Shown: piece after piece, positions 8,261 through 19,000 of the stretch
Layout of the letters: each line of letters starts with the position of its first letter
Numbering within the stretch: the first letter of the stretch is position 1
Assembly (NCBI GenBank): GCA_013204155.1
Contig: JABMOK010000182.1
Span: forward strand, 1 to 33,015
Direction: 5' to 3'
DNA length: 33,015 nt
DNA from: Pseudohongiella sp.
GTDB lineage: Bacteria; Pseudomonadota; Gammaproteobacteria; Pseudomonadales; Pseudohongiellaceae
Made by a program: the position numbers and the translations under genes
Notes under the pieces: model-generated
The model's database searches: none
What the model saw: the letters and a program-made list of their open reading frames with translations, nothing else
What the model was told of the DNA's origin: nothing

Positions 8261-8313
8261 AAGACCTACGAACTGGAGCCCATGTGGTTTCTCGGAATCG
8301 TAGGTTTTTTTTT
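8261..8313 (+). terminator. Terminator-like hairpin with T9 tract after mshA, overlapping the ligase start
   Basis: The arms AAGACCTACGA (8261-8271) and TCGTAGGTTTT (8298-8308) pair over 11 positions with one G-T pair. The core ACCTACGA/TCGTAGGT is perfect. Nine Ts run from 8305 to 8313. The 26-base loop contains the GGAG ribosome site (8275-8278) and the ATG/GTG start candidates (8282, 8284) of the next gene. Stem plus T run fits an intrinsic terminator for the pilin transcript; the long loop is atypical. If real, it would lower ligase expression relative to pilin. Confidence 0.6.
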
Positions 8314-9963
8314 GTATTCGCCATTCACTATTATCAGGCGAATAGTGGCGGCATCGGCTTGCAGCTGCCCTCCTTCGCGGCGGCCTGGATACCCTTAACA
8401 ATTAGCCTGGGCTTGGCATGCTGGCAGATTAGCGCCGCCGGAACACTGCGTTACACTAATCTCAGTAAGATGCTGTCGTTTTGCATCGTTGCGCTGTTTC
8501 TACCCTTTCTTTTCGGGAAATCCAATGTCGATATTAGCGTCGACCGATTTCTGGCAGTTATTGCCATCTTCTTGTTTTTTCTCGCGCTGCAGCAATTCAA
8601 ATTTTCGGCAAGACAGCTCTTGCTATTGCCGCTGTTTATAATTATCGGGGTGTGGGTCGAGGCGCTGTACGGCTGGTGGCAATTCATCACGGGGCTGATC
8701 TCCGAGCGCAGTTTGACGGGTTTACAAACGCGCCCCTATGGCATATTCCAGCAAGTCAATGTCATGGCTAGTTTTATGGCTACCGGACTGGTCCTGTCAG
8801 CCTACATGCTGGGCAAAGATAGCGCCACACAAACTCCTAAAATTGTACGTCTGCTTTATCTCGGCATGCCGCTTGTCACTGTACACCTGCTTCATGCGCT
8901 GGCTTCCCGGGCAGGATGGCTTGGCGCGGTAACCGGTTTAATTTTTGTGCTTCCCTATGTCTGGAAGAATGCCGATCGGAAGTTGTTGCTGATTTGGTGT
9001 GTAACTTTAACCGTAGGATTTTCGCTGTCCTGGCTGGTAGTTCCCGCTACCGGCTGGAGCGCATCGGAAAAAGAAATTATTAGTTTGCAAAGTGTGCGAA
9101 GCCTGACCATGCCGCAGACCATCGATATGATAATGGACAAACCCTTAACGGGTTATGGTTATGGAAATTTCGAATCGAGTTATCTTCACTACACGGCAGA
9201 AAAACATGCAGGAGATCCAAACTATCCGCCGGGTTTTCCGTCCTTGAGTCATCCCCATAATGAACTATTATTCTGGGCCACCGAAGGGGGAATCATTGCC
9301 CTGGCAGGATTGTTGGCGGCGGCTATTCTGGTTTGGCGAAGAGTCTATCAGAATGAAATCTGGACTCGCCTGGCCTTGGTAGGTCTATTTCTCCCCATAG
9401 TATTACACACGCAGTTAGAATTGCCGTTCTATCAGTCGACCGCGCATCTAATAATTTTTGTCATACTGATCTACTGGGTCGATAATCTGACCGCAGACTA
9501 TAAAGAAAAACCATTAAAAAGCACCTTGTTAATCGGCATGTTTGGACTGCTGGTGCCGATTGTGACTTCGCTGTTCGTGGTTACCACCTTACAGTCAGGG
9601 CGGCTATTAACAAAATATGAATCTGGCAATCTGGATAATGTCGAAGACCTGGAAAAAATGACCAACTCGGTTGTCTGGCAGGATCGCCTGAACTGGACGA
9701 TTCGCTCAAAATTAGTTATCAATGGCATTCTTTCAGGCCAACCGCAGTTGGGCCAGGGTTATATAGACTGGATTCCGGGGCAGTTAGCGCGAGAGCCGCG
9801 CGTTCGGTTTTATCAATATTTAATACTGGCTCATCAGGCCTTGGGCAATGCGGCAGAAGTAACCGCCGTTCAAGCAGAGGCGGACTATCTTTTTCCTGAT
9901 GAATCCTTCGAAATTACCGATATAAGTTCCATCATTGCCAAGCCAGTGTCGGTCTCGGAATAG
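8284..9963 (+). CDS. PglL/TfpO-type pilin O-oligosaccharyltransferase (Wzy_C superfamily)
   Basis: A polytopic membrane protein of about 559 residues with some 10-12 hydrophobic segments and a soluble C-terminal part. Family signatures are RPYGIFQQVNVMASF (about residues 150-164), ASRAGWLGA (207-215), the PLTGYGYGNFE segment (287-297), and SHPHNELLFWATEGG (322-336) with the catalytic-region His-Pro-His-Asn-Glu. PglL/PilO/TfpO ligases transfer lipid-linked glycans to pilin in the periplasm. The position directly after the pilin supports pilin as substrate; O-antigen ligase WaaL is the less likely alternative. The start is uncertain. GTG 8284 (GGAG five bases upstream) gives MVSRNRRFFFVFAIHYY. 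ATG 8282 is in another frame and closes after 38 residues. With one extra T in the T9 tract it would read MWFLGIVGFFFVFAIHYY, a more natural first membrane segment. Confidence 0.85.
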   Translation: MVSRNRRFFFVFAIHYYQANSGGIGLQLPSFAAAWIPLTISLGLACWQISAAGTLRYTNLSKMLSFCIVALFLPFLFGKSNVDISVDRFLAVIAIFLFFLALQQFKFSARQLLLLPLFIIIGVWVEALYGWWQFITGLISERSLTGLQTRPYGIFQQVNVMASFMATGLVLSAYMLGKDSATQTPKIVRLLYLGMPLVTVHLLHALASRAGWLGAVTGLIFVLPYVWKNADRKLLLIWCVTLTVGFSLSWLVVPATGWSASEKEIISLQSVRSLTMPQTIDMIMDKPLTGYGYGNFESSYLHYTAEKHAGDPNYPPGFPSLSHPHNELLFWATEGGIIALAGLLAAAILVWRRVYQNEIWTRLALVGLFLPIVLHTQLELPFYQSTAHLIIFVILIYWVDNLTADYKEKPLKSTLLIGMFGLLVPIVTSLFVVTTLQSGRLLTKYESGNLDNVEDLEKMTNSVVWQDRLNWTIRSKLVINGILSGQPQLGQGYIDWIPGQLAREPRVRFYQYLILAHQALGNAAEVTAVQAEADYLFPDESFEITDISSIIAKPVSVSE

Positions 9964-10047
9964 AATCCCATTGATGACAGCTAAGTAGTTCACGGCAGTT
10001 ATTCTTACGCGGATATTTCACAATCCTTGTACAGGAAATAGTATTCG

Positions 10048-10599
10048 ATGATCAGAGTCAACATAGACAAGAAAATTACTGGCTTTACGATTATAGAAAT
10101 GATCATGGTGATAGTCGTGGTTTCTATTATCAGCTCGGTGGTGGTAAGCCGCCTAAGTGATAGCAATTCCTTTAACGGCATTATCTTGCGTGATCAGATA
10201 GTTTCCCTGGCGCGCATTGCACAACAGAGTTCACTGGGTAGAGCCGGCGTTGAATTAACCATTACACCTGATGCCCCTTTATCGAACGTGCTGATAGAAG
10301 CCAAAGCGGGGACCACAGTCATTGAGAGTGCGTTCGTCTCGATGGAGTCACTTAGCCTCAAAGGCGATGTTAATACTGTGTCCAGCTGTTCGGTAGGTGG
10401 AGCTATTGCTCTTTCGAATGCAGCACCCCTGCGAATTGGTGTGGGTGAATTGGGTGATCTTATCGACAGCGGAGTAGTTGGCGCGAGTTATCCTTCCAGT
10501 GTGTCATCGGCAGTTCGAATATGCATCAATGATGATCCGGCTATGTCTGTCTGCATTTCTCCGGCGGGGTTTGCCTACACAGGAGATTGCGATGTTTGA
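10048..10599 (+). CDS. mshC: MSHA minor pilin MshC
   Basis: A 183-residue prepilin. The leader MIRVNIDKKITG is cleaved before FTIIEMIMVIVVVSIISSVVVSRL, with Glu5 present. The remainder is a short globular domain with four Cys residues, including a C-terminal group (ICINDDPAMSVCISPAGFAYTGDCDV) that resembles the disulphide-bonded tails of minor pilins. A purine-rich AGGAAA lies about 11 bases upstream of the ATG. Its place after the major pilin and before mshD matches MshC of Vibrio-type loci; the specific letter rests on synteny more than on motifs. The last bases overlap the start of mshD. The 84-base gap from the glycosyl ligase carries no obvious gene. Confidence 0.85.
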   Translation: MIRVNIDKKITGFTIIEMIMVIVVVSIISSVVVSRLSDSNSFNGIILRDQIVSLARIAQQSSLGRAGVELTITPDAPLSNVLIEAKAGTTVIESAFVSMESLSLKGDVNTVSSCSVGGAIALSNAAPLRIGVGELGDLIDSGVVGASYPSSVSSAVRICINDDPAMSVCISPAGFAYTGDCDV

Positions 10600-11212
10600 A
10601 TCGCAAAAATTGGGCAACGCGCAAACGGGTATTACTCTGGTTGAATTGATCGTTACGATTGTTATCCTGGCGATAGCGCTGCTTGGCATTGCTCAGGCGA
10701 TTCAGGGTGGGGCGCAGAGGAGCGCGGACACGCTGGTAGAGGGGCGCGCAATCGCCCTCGCTCAGGCATATCTGGATGAGATTCTGGGAAAACGTTTCGA
10801 TGAAAATTCCGCCAATAGCGGCATACCTCCGTGCCGGCCAGCCGCGCCGGTTCCCAGGCAATGCACGGCAGAGGGTTCTTTTGGTTTTAATTTCACCTCG
10901 CCGGTTGAGCCCGGAGAAAATTCCCGCAGCAAGCTCGACGATGTCGATGATTATGACGGCATGGATGAAGGAGATGGACAAACTACACCGTTGCAGGATG
11001 TAGATGGCAATGACAGGAATGGCTATGAAAATTTTAGGGTGCAGGTTGCCGTGCGTTATATAAACGTGGCTATGATCGGTGACGAAGAATTTGACCTGAA
11101 AATTAATAACGAATTAGGCGATGAGCATGATGCTAAATTGATCACGGTGACAGTGAGTCACCGTGCTCAACCCCAGGGATACAAATTTAGTGCATATAAG
11201 GCGAATTTTTAA
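10592..11212 (+). CDS. mshD: MSHA minor pilin MshD
   Basis: A 206-residue prepilin: leader MFESQKLGNAQTG, then ITLVELIVTIVILAIALLGIAQAI with Glu5. The following AIALAQAYLDEILGKRF stretch is typical of MshD/PilV-type minor pilins. An acidic central segment (KLDDVDDYDGMDEGDG) could bind calcium, although I see no defined EF-hand. I chose the ATG at 10592, where GATGTTTGA overlaps the mshC stop and an AGGAGA ribosome site sits at 10581-10586. A longer in-frame extension to 10478 would run inside mshC and is unlikely. Three bases separate its stop from the mshO start. Confidence 0.88.
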   Translation: MFESQKLGNAQTGITLVELIVTIVILAIALLGIAQAIQGGAQRSADTLVEGRAIALAQAYLDEILGKRFDENSANSGIPPCRPAAPVPRQCTAEGSFGFNFTSPVEPGENSRSKLDDVDDYDGMDEGDGQTTPLQDVDGNDRNGYENFRVQVAVRYINVAMIGDEEFDLKINNELGDEHDAKLITVTVSHRAQPQGYKFSAYKANF

Positions 11213-11215
11213 CTG

Positions 11216-12175
11216 ATGGCAATTTCACTTTCAAGAAATAAGTTTGATCGGCATTGTGCTTTTCAAGAGAAGGGGAAAGGTTTTACTGTTATCGAAATGA
11301 TAGTGGCTATCGTAGTGAGCTCGATAATGGCTATTGGTGTGGTTGGCTTCATTGGTCGTGCCGTGGACGGCATTGACTCGGCATCTAGCAGAAATCAACT
11401 TGCCTCCGCCGGTCGCATTGCCATCGACAGGCTGGCGATGGAGCTTCACAACGCGCTGCCGAATAGTATTCGAGTGACTCCAACGGCAGGGCTAAATGCT
11501 ACAGGCGATCAATGCATTGAGTTTATTCCGGTGCGCGCGGCCACGTCCTATATCAACCCACCCTTTCTTGGGCTCGGAAGTAGCACATTCGAGGTAGTGG
11601 ATTTCACGCCAAGCCAGCATACTGTTACTGGAGGCTTCGCGGTGATTTACCCGAATCGACAGGATCAAGTTTATGATGGTGACAACGGTGCTTACGCAGT
11701 GTGGCCCAATTTCGCATCCAATCGCCCGATTCAGGAAATCCTTGATATACAGGACAGCGTTTCTGCCGATCAGAGTACGGTAACTTTAGTTATACCGCAC
11801 CGGTTTAGACTGAGGTCGCCGAGTCAGCGATTTTTTGTGGCAGATCAACCTGTTAGTTATTGCGTGGTTGCAGATAAATTATATCGATACAGTGACTATG
11901 GATTTTTTGCTGCCCAGGTAGACGTTGAGGAATCCCCGACTTGTATCGTAACCACGCCCGCTAGATGTTTGCCCGATTACGCCGCGCTGTCGGCTACTCC
12001 ACCCAGAATTAAAACATTGATTACCGATAGTGTGGACAATGCTGGATTGACAGCATTCAGGATCGACAGTCCAACCCTGGCAAGAAACGCATTGATAGCA
12101 ATACAGTTAAATTTCAGTTCTGACGGTGATTCTATAATTTTAAATCACGAAATACTGACTCGTAGTGTTCCCTAG
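11216..12175 (+). CDS. mshO: MSHA minor pilin MshO
   Basis: A 319-residue prepilin-like protein. The leader ends at G22 (EKGKG), followed by FTVIEMIVAIVVSSIMAIGVVGFIGRAVDG with Glu5. The next segment, SASSRNQLASAGRIAIDRLAMELHNALPNSIRV, is the classical PilW/MshO-type region. The rest is a beta-rich domain with paired cysteines (CVVADKLYRY, CIVTTPARC). Long minor pilins of this type usually sit at or near the pilus tip and help start assembly. The ATG lies three bases after mshD with no independent ribosome site, so it is probably translationally coupled. Length and order match MshO. Confidence 0.9.
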   Translation: MAISLSRNKFDRHCAFQEKGKGFTVIEMIVAIVVSSIMAIGVVGFIGRAVDGIDSASSRNQLASAGRIAIDRLAMELHNALPNSIRVTPTAGLNATGDQCIEFIPVRAATSYINPPFLGLGSSTFEVVDFTPSQHTVTGGFAVIYPNRQDQVYDGDNGAYAVWPNFASNRPIQEILDIQDSVSADQSTVTLVIPHRFRLRSPSQRFFVADQPVSYCVVADKLYRYSDYGFFAAQVDVEESPTCIVTTPARCLPDYAALSATPPRIKTLITDSVDNAGLTAFRIDSPTLARNALIAIQLNFSSDGDSIILNHEILTRSVP

Positions 12176-12216
12176 GGGGAAGGCCTTTTAGTCATTTTAG
12201 ACGCGTGGATTAGTGA

Positions 12217-12621
12217 GTGAAATTTTCAAAACAGAATGGAATAGGGCTTCCGGCTGCAATTTTTGTCATTACTCTAATGGCTGGAATTGCTGTCGCGATA
12301 AATCAACTCGTCAGCCAGAATGCGCAAACTTTTGAGGAGACGATAAATTTGACCCGCGCATTTTATGCCGCCGAGTCAGGCGCCGGGTTTGCCATGAATA
12401 CCGTGTTTCCGCCGGAGGCCTATCCAGGTTATGCTTCCGGGGCGGAGTGTGCAGCGGGTCCGCGAGTTTACAACTTTACCGTAGACGGCATTAATCAGTG
12501 TAAGGCAACGGTAAGCTGCGGACCGCCGAAGGTTATTAGCGGAAAAAGTTACGCGACGATTGAAAGCGAAGGGAGTTGTGGGGATGTAACAAGGACGATT
12601 CAGGTAAGAACCGTATTTTAG
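12217..12621 (+). CDS. mshP: MSHA biogenesis protein MshP (PilX-like)
   Basis: A small 134-residue protein starting at GTG (12217). The N-terminus KQNGIGLPAAIFVITLMAGIAVAINQLVSQNAQTFEETINLTRAFYAAESGAGFA resembles PilX/MshP. It has a hydrophobic helix followed by the AFYAAESG signature shared by PilX-type pilins. It lacks the canonical Gly-Phe and Glu5 of the other prepilins here, as expected for this class. Four Cys residues in the C-terminal half (AECAAGP, QCKATVSC, GSCGD) may form disulphides. It follows mshO by 41 bases and precedes mshQ. The GTG start was chosen because it directly precedes the expected KFSKQNG leader; no strong ribosome site is visible. Confidence 0.85.
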   Translation: MKFSKQNGIGLPAAIFVITLMAGIAVAINQLVSQNAQTFEETINLTRAFYAAESGAGFAMNTVFPPEAYPGYASGAECAAGPRVYNFTVDGINQCKATVSCGPPKVISGKSYATIESEGSCGDVTRTIQVRTVF

Positions 12622-13074
12622 CCTCTAGCGGCTTGCCCTGAAATTAATAAGTTAGTTTCAACGCCAGTCTCAAGTAGCAAGAGAAGCACTAAAATAAATT
12701 TCTTATTACCACTAATTCGTATTCCAAAGCGCAAAATACTAATTGATCGAAACTATAGCGAGGGAGGGAAAGTGTGTGGCTGCCTAAGTCACCAATGAAC
12801 TCGCTCCGGCGGTAGAGTAATAGGCATCGAAACCCAGACTACTTTTATTTGTTCGATGACTAATGGCTCACTGCAGTTTGGGTGGTTTTTCAGTAGGCTT
12901 AAGCGCTAAAACGGAGATATCTACGCCGATTGCGGCTTGCCGCATCAATATTTGTCCGAACAGGTCGATATTCTTCTAAGTACTTAAAATTATTGGAAAT
13001 TATGCTCGCGCAGGATTCCTATCAAGTGCTTTGATGCAGGCTCGATGAAACAGGTTTACAAACCATAGCAACTG
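12622..13074 (+). other. 453-bp non-coding region between mshP and mshQ
   Basis: No convincing gene in any frame. One strong small inverted repeat, TGCGGC-TT-GCCGCA, lies at 12931-12944 without a T run. A TTGATG (13031-13036) could be a -35 element but no good -10 follows at the right distance. No clear ribosome site precedes the mshQ ATG. The size of the gap suggests mshQ may have its own promoter or leader; I cannot locate it. Confidence 0.5.
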
Positions 13075-16000
13075 ATGATTTTTAATCCCTCAAATAATGC
13101 CACTTCTACTCAATCGATGCGGAAATTAGCGGGGCTGCTGCTTGCCTGTTTTATCACTGTGTTCGTGGCCGTACCTGAGGCCGCCGCGCAGTATTGTCCC
13201 TTCACAGATGGATCTATAGGCGCTGGGCAGTTGGTTGTCCTGGAGCAATGTACACAATTCCAGGGTGCGGACAATAATGCCGCAATAGTTATCAATAAAC
13301 CTTCCCTGGCTCAGGAAGGTGATTTGTTGGTCGTGGCCATCAACACCGCGGGTGACGAGCTGCCTTTTACTATTGCTCCGACTGCCGACGGTTTTACCCT
13401 CATTCAGGAGAGCGAGGGTGGCGGAATCACCTTTGCGATATATTCGAAATTTGTCGGCGCTAGCGAGCCCGCCAACTACACCTGGGCTCTTTCCGGTAAC
13501 GCAGAACGCTACGCCTACATGCTGTTTTTTAGCAGCGCTTCCGGCATAAGCACGGTCCCATTCAGCCAGGGAATTACCAACTTGGCAGCTACGCCGGCGA
13601 TCACCACGACGATTGCCAACACACTATTATTGCGCATGGCAGTCAGTGACGATGATGATATAGCGATTAATCCCGTCGGCAACCTGCTGCCAGGCTATAC
13701 CAATATAATCAGTAATTCCAGTAGCTTGGGAGGTGCCGGGAATATTTCGGTGCAAGCGGCGTATAGCAATGCCCCCACAGCGACTCTTTATGGCGCTGAA
13801 TCTTTCTCGATCATTACCAGTAATGAACTTTGGAAAGCGAATACTCTGGGTGTCGAACCTTTAGAGTTCAAGTTTTCCTACCTCGATGGCAATAACCAGA
13901 TGAGTCTGTGTGCCATTGAGCAAGTCACCCTGCGTGTCACAAATTCCGCCGACCAGCCGGTAACAGGCTTCGGTGGCATAGTCACACTGAGCACCTCGGG
14001 TGCTGCCGGTGGTAGCGGGAATTGGTCGGACCCTGCTGCGCTGGGAAATTTCGGTACCCTCACGCCGAGTGGGCTAAATGACGGTACGGCTACCTACGAC
14101 TTCAGTCCTCTCGATGGTGGCGAGATTACGCTCGAATTCACCACCGATACTGTCGGCGCAGTAAGCTTCGATTTAGATTACCTGGGGCGCTTTTCAGAGA
14201 ATGGCGGCGCCGATGACCCGACTTTGAACGTCGATGATAACTGTGCATTCGCCATCGATTTTACCAGTAACACCGCGGGAACCTGTAGCGCCGGGCCGCA
14301 GGAGTTCACGCTTTCGATATTGGATAGCGCCGGTGATGTTGCACTCAATTATGCTGGCACGGTGAACCTTACGCTCGATTCGGGCGCTGGAGGCAACTAC
14401 ACAACTGGCGGCGTTAATCCAATTGTGCAGGGTACTCTTGATGATGGTGCTGCGGATTACACCTTCGCCTTGACCGACCTCGGCGCGGTTACTTTTAATT
14501 ATATCTCTACCAGCATTTCACCCCAGACTATCAATATCAATGCCGTCGATGCCAGCCCACCGGTAGCCCTCACTTATGTCACGGGAGCCACCGATGAAAA
14601 CCTGGTGTTCTCCGATTGCGAAGTTCGTATTAGCTATGTCGGGGGTGATGATACGCGCGATGTGTGCAGTATCGCTCAGGTAATTTTTACTATTACCGAT
14701 TCTGCCGGTGGTGTGGTAACAGACTACGACGGTGATCTCGATATTACTACCGATTCCTTTACCGGTGACTGGTCGGGAACAGTGCCAGGTGTCCTTGATA
14801 ATACGGTTAACGGGACGAGTAACGGCGAGGCCAACTATGCATTCAACGGCACCGAAGGTGGTGCCGTTACTATCGATTTTCGTAATCCTTTCATAAACGC
14901 GACACTAACTATCGCCGCCAGTGGTACAGCTGGCAATACGGCGGCGGTCGTATTGAGCGCAGACATCAGTTCGGATCCCACCCTGGATATCGCTGGCTGT
15001 AATCTGGTCATCGATGTCGCATCGGCGACTAATCAATCCGATGTGTGCCGCGCCGGCGAAATAGTAACCTACACCATTACTGACCGAGATAGCGCCACGG
15101 CGACCGACTTCAACGGGTTTTTAGTCTTGCAAACCAACGGCCTGCCGAATATCGGTAACTATTCACTGCCTAATCCCCCTTCTTCACTAGTCGGAGGGTT
15201 CGGAACCTTTGTTAACGGCAGCAGCAATGACGGTATAGCCACCTATCAGTTCAATTCGGGTGCGGGCGATGGAGGTATCCTCGAGGTGCTGTTCACCGTT
15301 AATACCATCGCTACCGTCGTGCTGGGCGCCAGCAGTAGCGGAATAACGGTGGACAATAGCGACGGAAGTATTCAGTTTGAGCCCTGCGAATTTCGAATTG
15401 CCTTTCCCGATGTCGTCACGGTTAATCAGACCGATGTCTGTTCGGTCGAGTTGGTACGTATATCCTTGTTTGACATCGATGGCGATCCCGTTACCGACTA
15501 TACGGGTAGTGTCAACCTTAGTACCAGTTCCGGTGATGGTACCTGGACCGTCAACAATGCAGACGGTATTGTCAATGACCCGGTAGCAGAGGATGGGGCG
15601 GCGAGCTATGCCTTTGAGGCCACCGATCTGGGCACTATCGATCTTAACTTTGTGCATGCGGCATCGAACAATGCCTCGGTGAACATCAATGTTAGCGATA
15701 CTGTGACTACCGACCCGGGAAACCCCGGTTCTGCCAACGATCCTAATCTTACAGTCGATCTGTGTACTTTTACGATCACTCATGTCGCCGGATCATCTAC
15801 GGCCTGTTCTGTACATCGGGTGACAATACAAGTACTCGACAGTAGCTCAAGTCCTCCGGTCAACAATTATACCGGTAAAATCAATATCAGCACCTCGACC
15901 AATCATGGTAATTGGGCTATAGGCACCGGTTTGGGAACGCTAAATCCAAATCCCGATAACGATAACAACGGTGCTGCGAGTTATACCTTCGATGCTTTGG

Positions 16001-19000
16001 ATGGCAGCCTCGTCACACTGGATTACGCTAATACTCAGCCAGAAAACCTGAACATTAATTTGGTAGATCAGGTCGTTGGGCAGAATGGGGTGATTGTGGA
16101 AGACGGCGCGGCCGATGGGGATTTGCGAATAACTTCCTGCTTACCTGCTATCGATGCGGGGGCGCTTTCCTGTGTGAATGCCACATCGACCTCAATTAAT
16201 GTAAGTGCTCAAAATCCCAATCCTGCCTTGCGCGGCCGCATGGTAATTATGCTTGTCGAGCACCAAGGCACGGTCGACGTAAATAATTTTCCCACCTTTG
16301 GGGGCAACCCTATGACTTTTATTTACCGGGAAAAGAATTTGGATGGAGCGGGTAACACCATCGAGATGTGGGGAATTCTCGATGCAGATTTCCCTGCTGG
16401 AACCGGGCCTCATTTGGGTTCCTATTCGGGCCCGGTTAACTCTCCCTATATGTGTTTAATTCCGATCGTCGAGGTTGAACAGAAAATGGACTTTGATGCC
16501 TTGGGAGAGACAGGAACCAACAATGATCCGGTCAATGGCTCCCAGGGCACGATTACTAAAATCTCTTCGACTACGGTGACTAGCACGGCAAATAATTCAT
16601 TGATACTGAGTGTAGTAGGTAGCAGTCATGTTTCGGGCACACAATCCTATGATCTGGTGGCTCCAAACCCGCCACTCAGCCAATTGTTTGTTATTCCGTC
16701 TCCTCCTCCTAATCGCCTGATAGATTTCAAGGGCAGCTCCGGTGTGCTTCCCAGCGCAGGGGTTATTCAGGTAGATGAGACCTACGATCGGTTCGATGCA
16801 GGTTCGGTGCCGGACCGACATGCACATATCGTGGCGTCATTTGCGCCACTAATTGGCGGACCCTCGGTTGCTAATACTTATACGCCGGTCAGGTTGCACC
16901 GCTCCTATTCTGGCAACCTAAGTTATCGGGCGATCGGAGCGTCAGTGAGAACCGATCATAACTTGCCTGGACCCCAGTCCTGTATAGGTAATAATTTTGC
17001 TTCCGCCAACCTCAGTTTACCGGATGAGAATCCGGCGGTCGCTCCCTTCGTGGGAGAAGTAGGGGCGGACTCAAGCGTTGTTGCCGCGTGGCTGTATTGG
17101 TTCGGATCGGGTGATATTGAGGCAATTGATCCCGGTTCTGTGTACGAGCAGGTGACCTTTGTCAATCCTTCACTGACCGCAACCGTGATTACGGCCGAGG
17201 AGCTTTTCATAATAGACAATGTGGGCATTGCCAACGACAAAGACTACTTTGCCGGCTTTAAAGATGTCACCGCATTGGTAAGTGGTAGCGGTACCTATAC
17301 GGTGCAGGGTATTGATGTCGATTACGGGGCGCCCTGGAGAAATTCCCAGGCTTGTGTGGGTGGCTGGTCACTCATCGTAGTTTACGAGAATCTGTTTGAG
17401 CAATTGCGAGTCATCAATCTTTTTCAAGGCTTTGAGCCGGTACAGAATTCATCGGTTACACTGGTGCCAAGAAATTTTAGAATGGCCGCGCCCGATCTCA
17501 TTGGAGAGTTGCCAAATGGCCAGATAACACATGTTACGATGGAAGGCGATGAGGATGCCTTCGATGGCGAGGAAGGATTGAAAATTCAACCTTCGCCTGG
17601 AGTCACCGATCAGGCTCTTTTTAATTCGCTTTTCAATGACTACAATCCGCTGTTTGCAGAATTCAATAGCACCATTACTCGTCCGATTTATAATCTGGTT
17701 GACACAGATCCCAGTCCGACCGAAAACTGGGTGTATTTGTTTGACCCGCTAGCGGGAGCGAATGGTTACGAGATTGATTTCCAGGGGCCAGATTTACCCC
17801 CCGTGGTGGAGGGACAAGAGCCCGGTGCATCCTGGGGCGTTGATGTCGATACCCACTACATCTCTGGAGATGGAGATAATGCCGACGGTGATAGTGATGT
17901 GCTAAACGCCTTTGCCCTTGCTGGTGTCGAGAAATTTACCAACCGATATACCAGCGGAGGAGACCTGGTGGCTTTGTTGGTCGAAGTCGTTAGCGTTACC
18001 AATGCACCGATTGCCGACATCGAAGTATTTAAAACCGAAGTCGGTAATTTCAAGGTCAACAGCAGCGCTAGCAGCTACCAATTTGAAGTACGCAACAACG
18101 GCAACGGTGCCGCCAGCTTTGGTGAGGCCACTGGTATAATTACCTTAAGTGATACCCTGCCGCTGGGCATGACTTTCGCGGCGCCTGGCGATGTTTCAGG
18201 AACTGGCTGGGATTGTTCGGTGCTGGGCTCGGTGCAGTTGGACCCCGGAGCATTCACCTGTGTCTATGACGTGGTCAGTGGTGAGTTAGATGAAGATCTT
18301 CCGGGTAATCCTGGATTTGGTAAAAGTTTGCCGATCCTCACCGCCAACGTGACAATCGATGGGCCGCCAACATTCTTTCCAAGTTTAAATAACAACGCCA
18401 AGAATGTCGTACGCGTGTTGCACGCAGAAGGAACCTGTACTGCCGCGACGGGCGTCTCTCCGGATCCCGCTGGCGTGGGTTGTCTCGGTGCGCCACAGTT
18501 TGACAATGTTAATGACTTGGAGAATGGCCTAGTCGACATTAATACGCTGTTCGACAAGACGGGCAATAATAATAATGTCGATAGCATTACCACCATTGTA
18601 AAGGGGATCGTAACCGATCTCGGCATTGAGAAGACAGTTAACGGCGTGCTGGAAGAGAAAAATCCAGATGCGGCAGGCCAATACACGCTTACGGTAACCA
18701 ATTTTGGCCCCGATGATATTACACCTGATTTAACTACACCGACCATTACGGTGACTGACATTGAGTCGAACTTTATTGAATTCACCACCCTAGGTGTTAC
18801 CGATCCAGGCTGGACTTGCAATATCGTGGACGGGTCGCCAGATATACTGACCTGCACCTTCGATGGAACACTGTTATTTGGTGGCACGACCAGTATTGTG
18901 CTTAATGTCGATGTTACCGGTGTCAACGGAAACGTTGTTTCAAATACCGCCTCGGTTGATTCTGGCCTGTACAATTTTGACACGAAAGCAGCGAATGATA

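Noticed and set aside
10541..10981. 146-codon minus-strand open frame
   Set aside because: Antisense to mshD, which has a full prepilin signature and a good ribosome site.
12931..12944. TGCGGC-TT-GCCGCA as a terminator after mshP
   Set aside because: It is 310 bases past the mshP stop, the loop is only two bases and no T run follows.
15187..15783. 198-codon minus-strand open frame
   Set aside because: Antisense to the Ig-like repeats of mshQ, with no recognisable domain or ribosome site.
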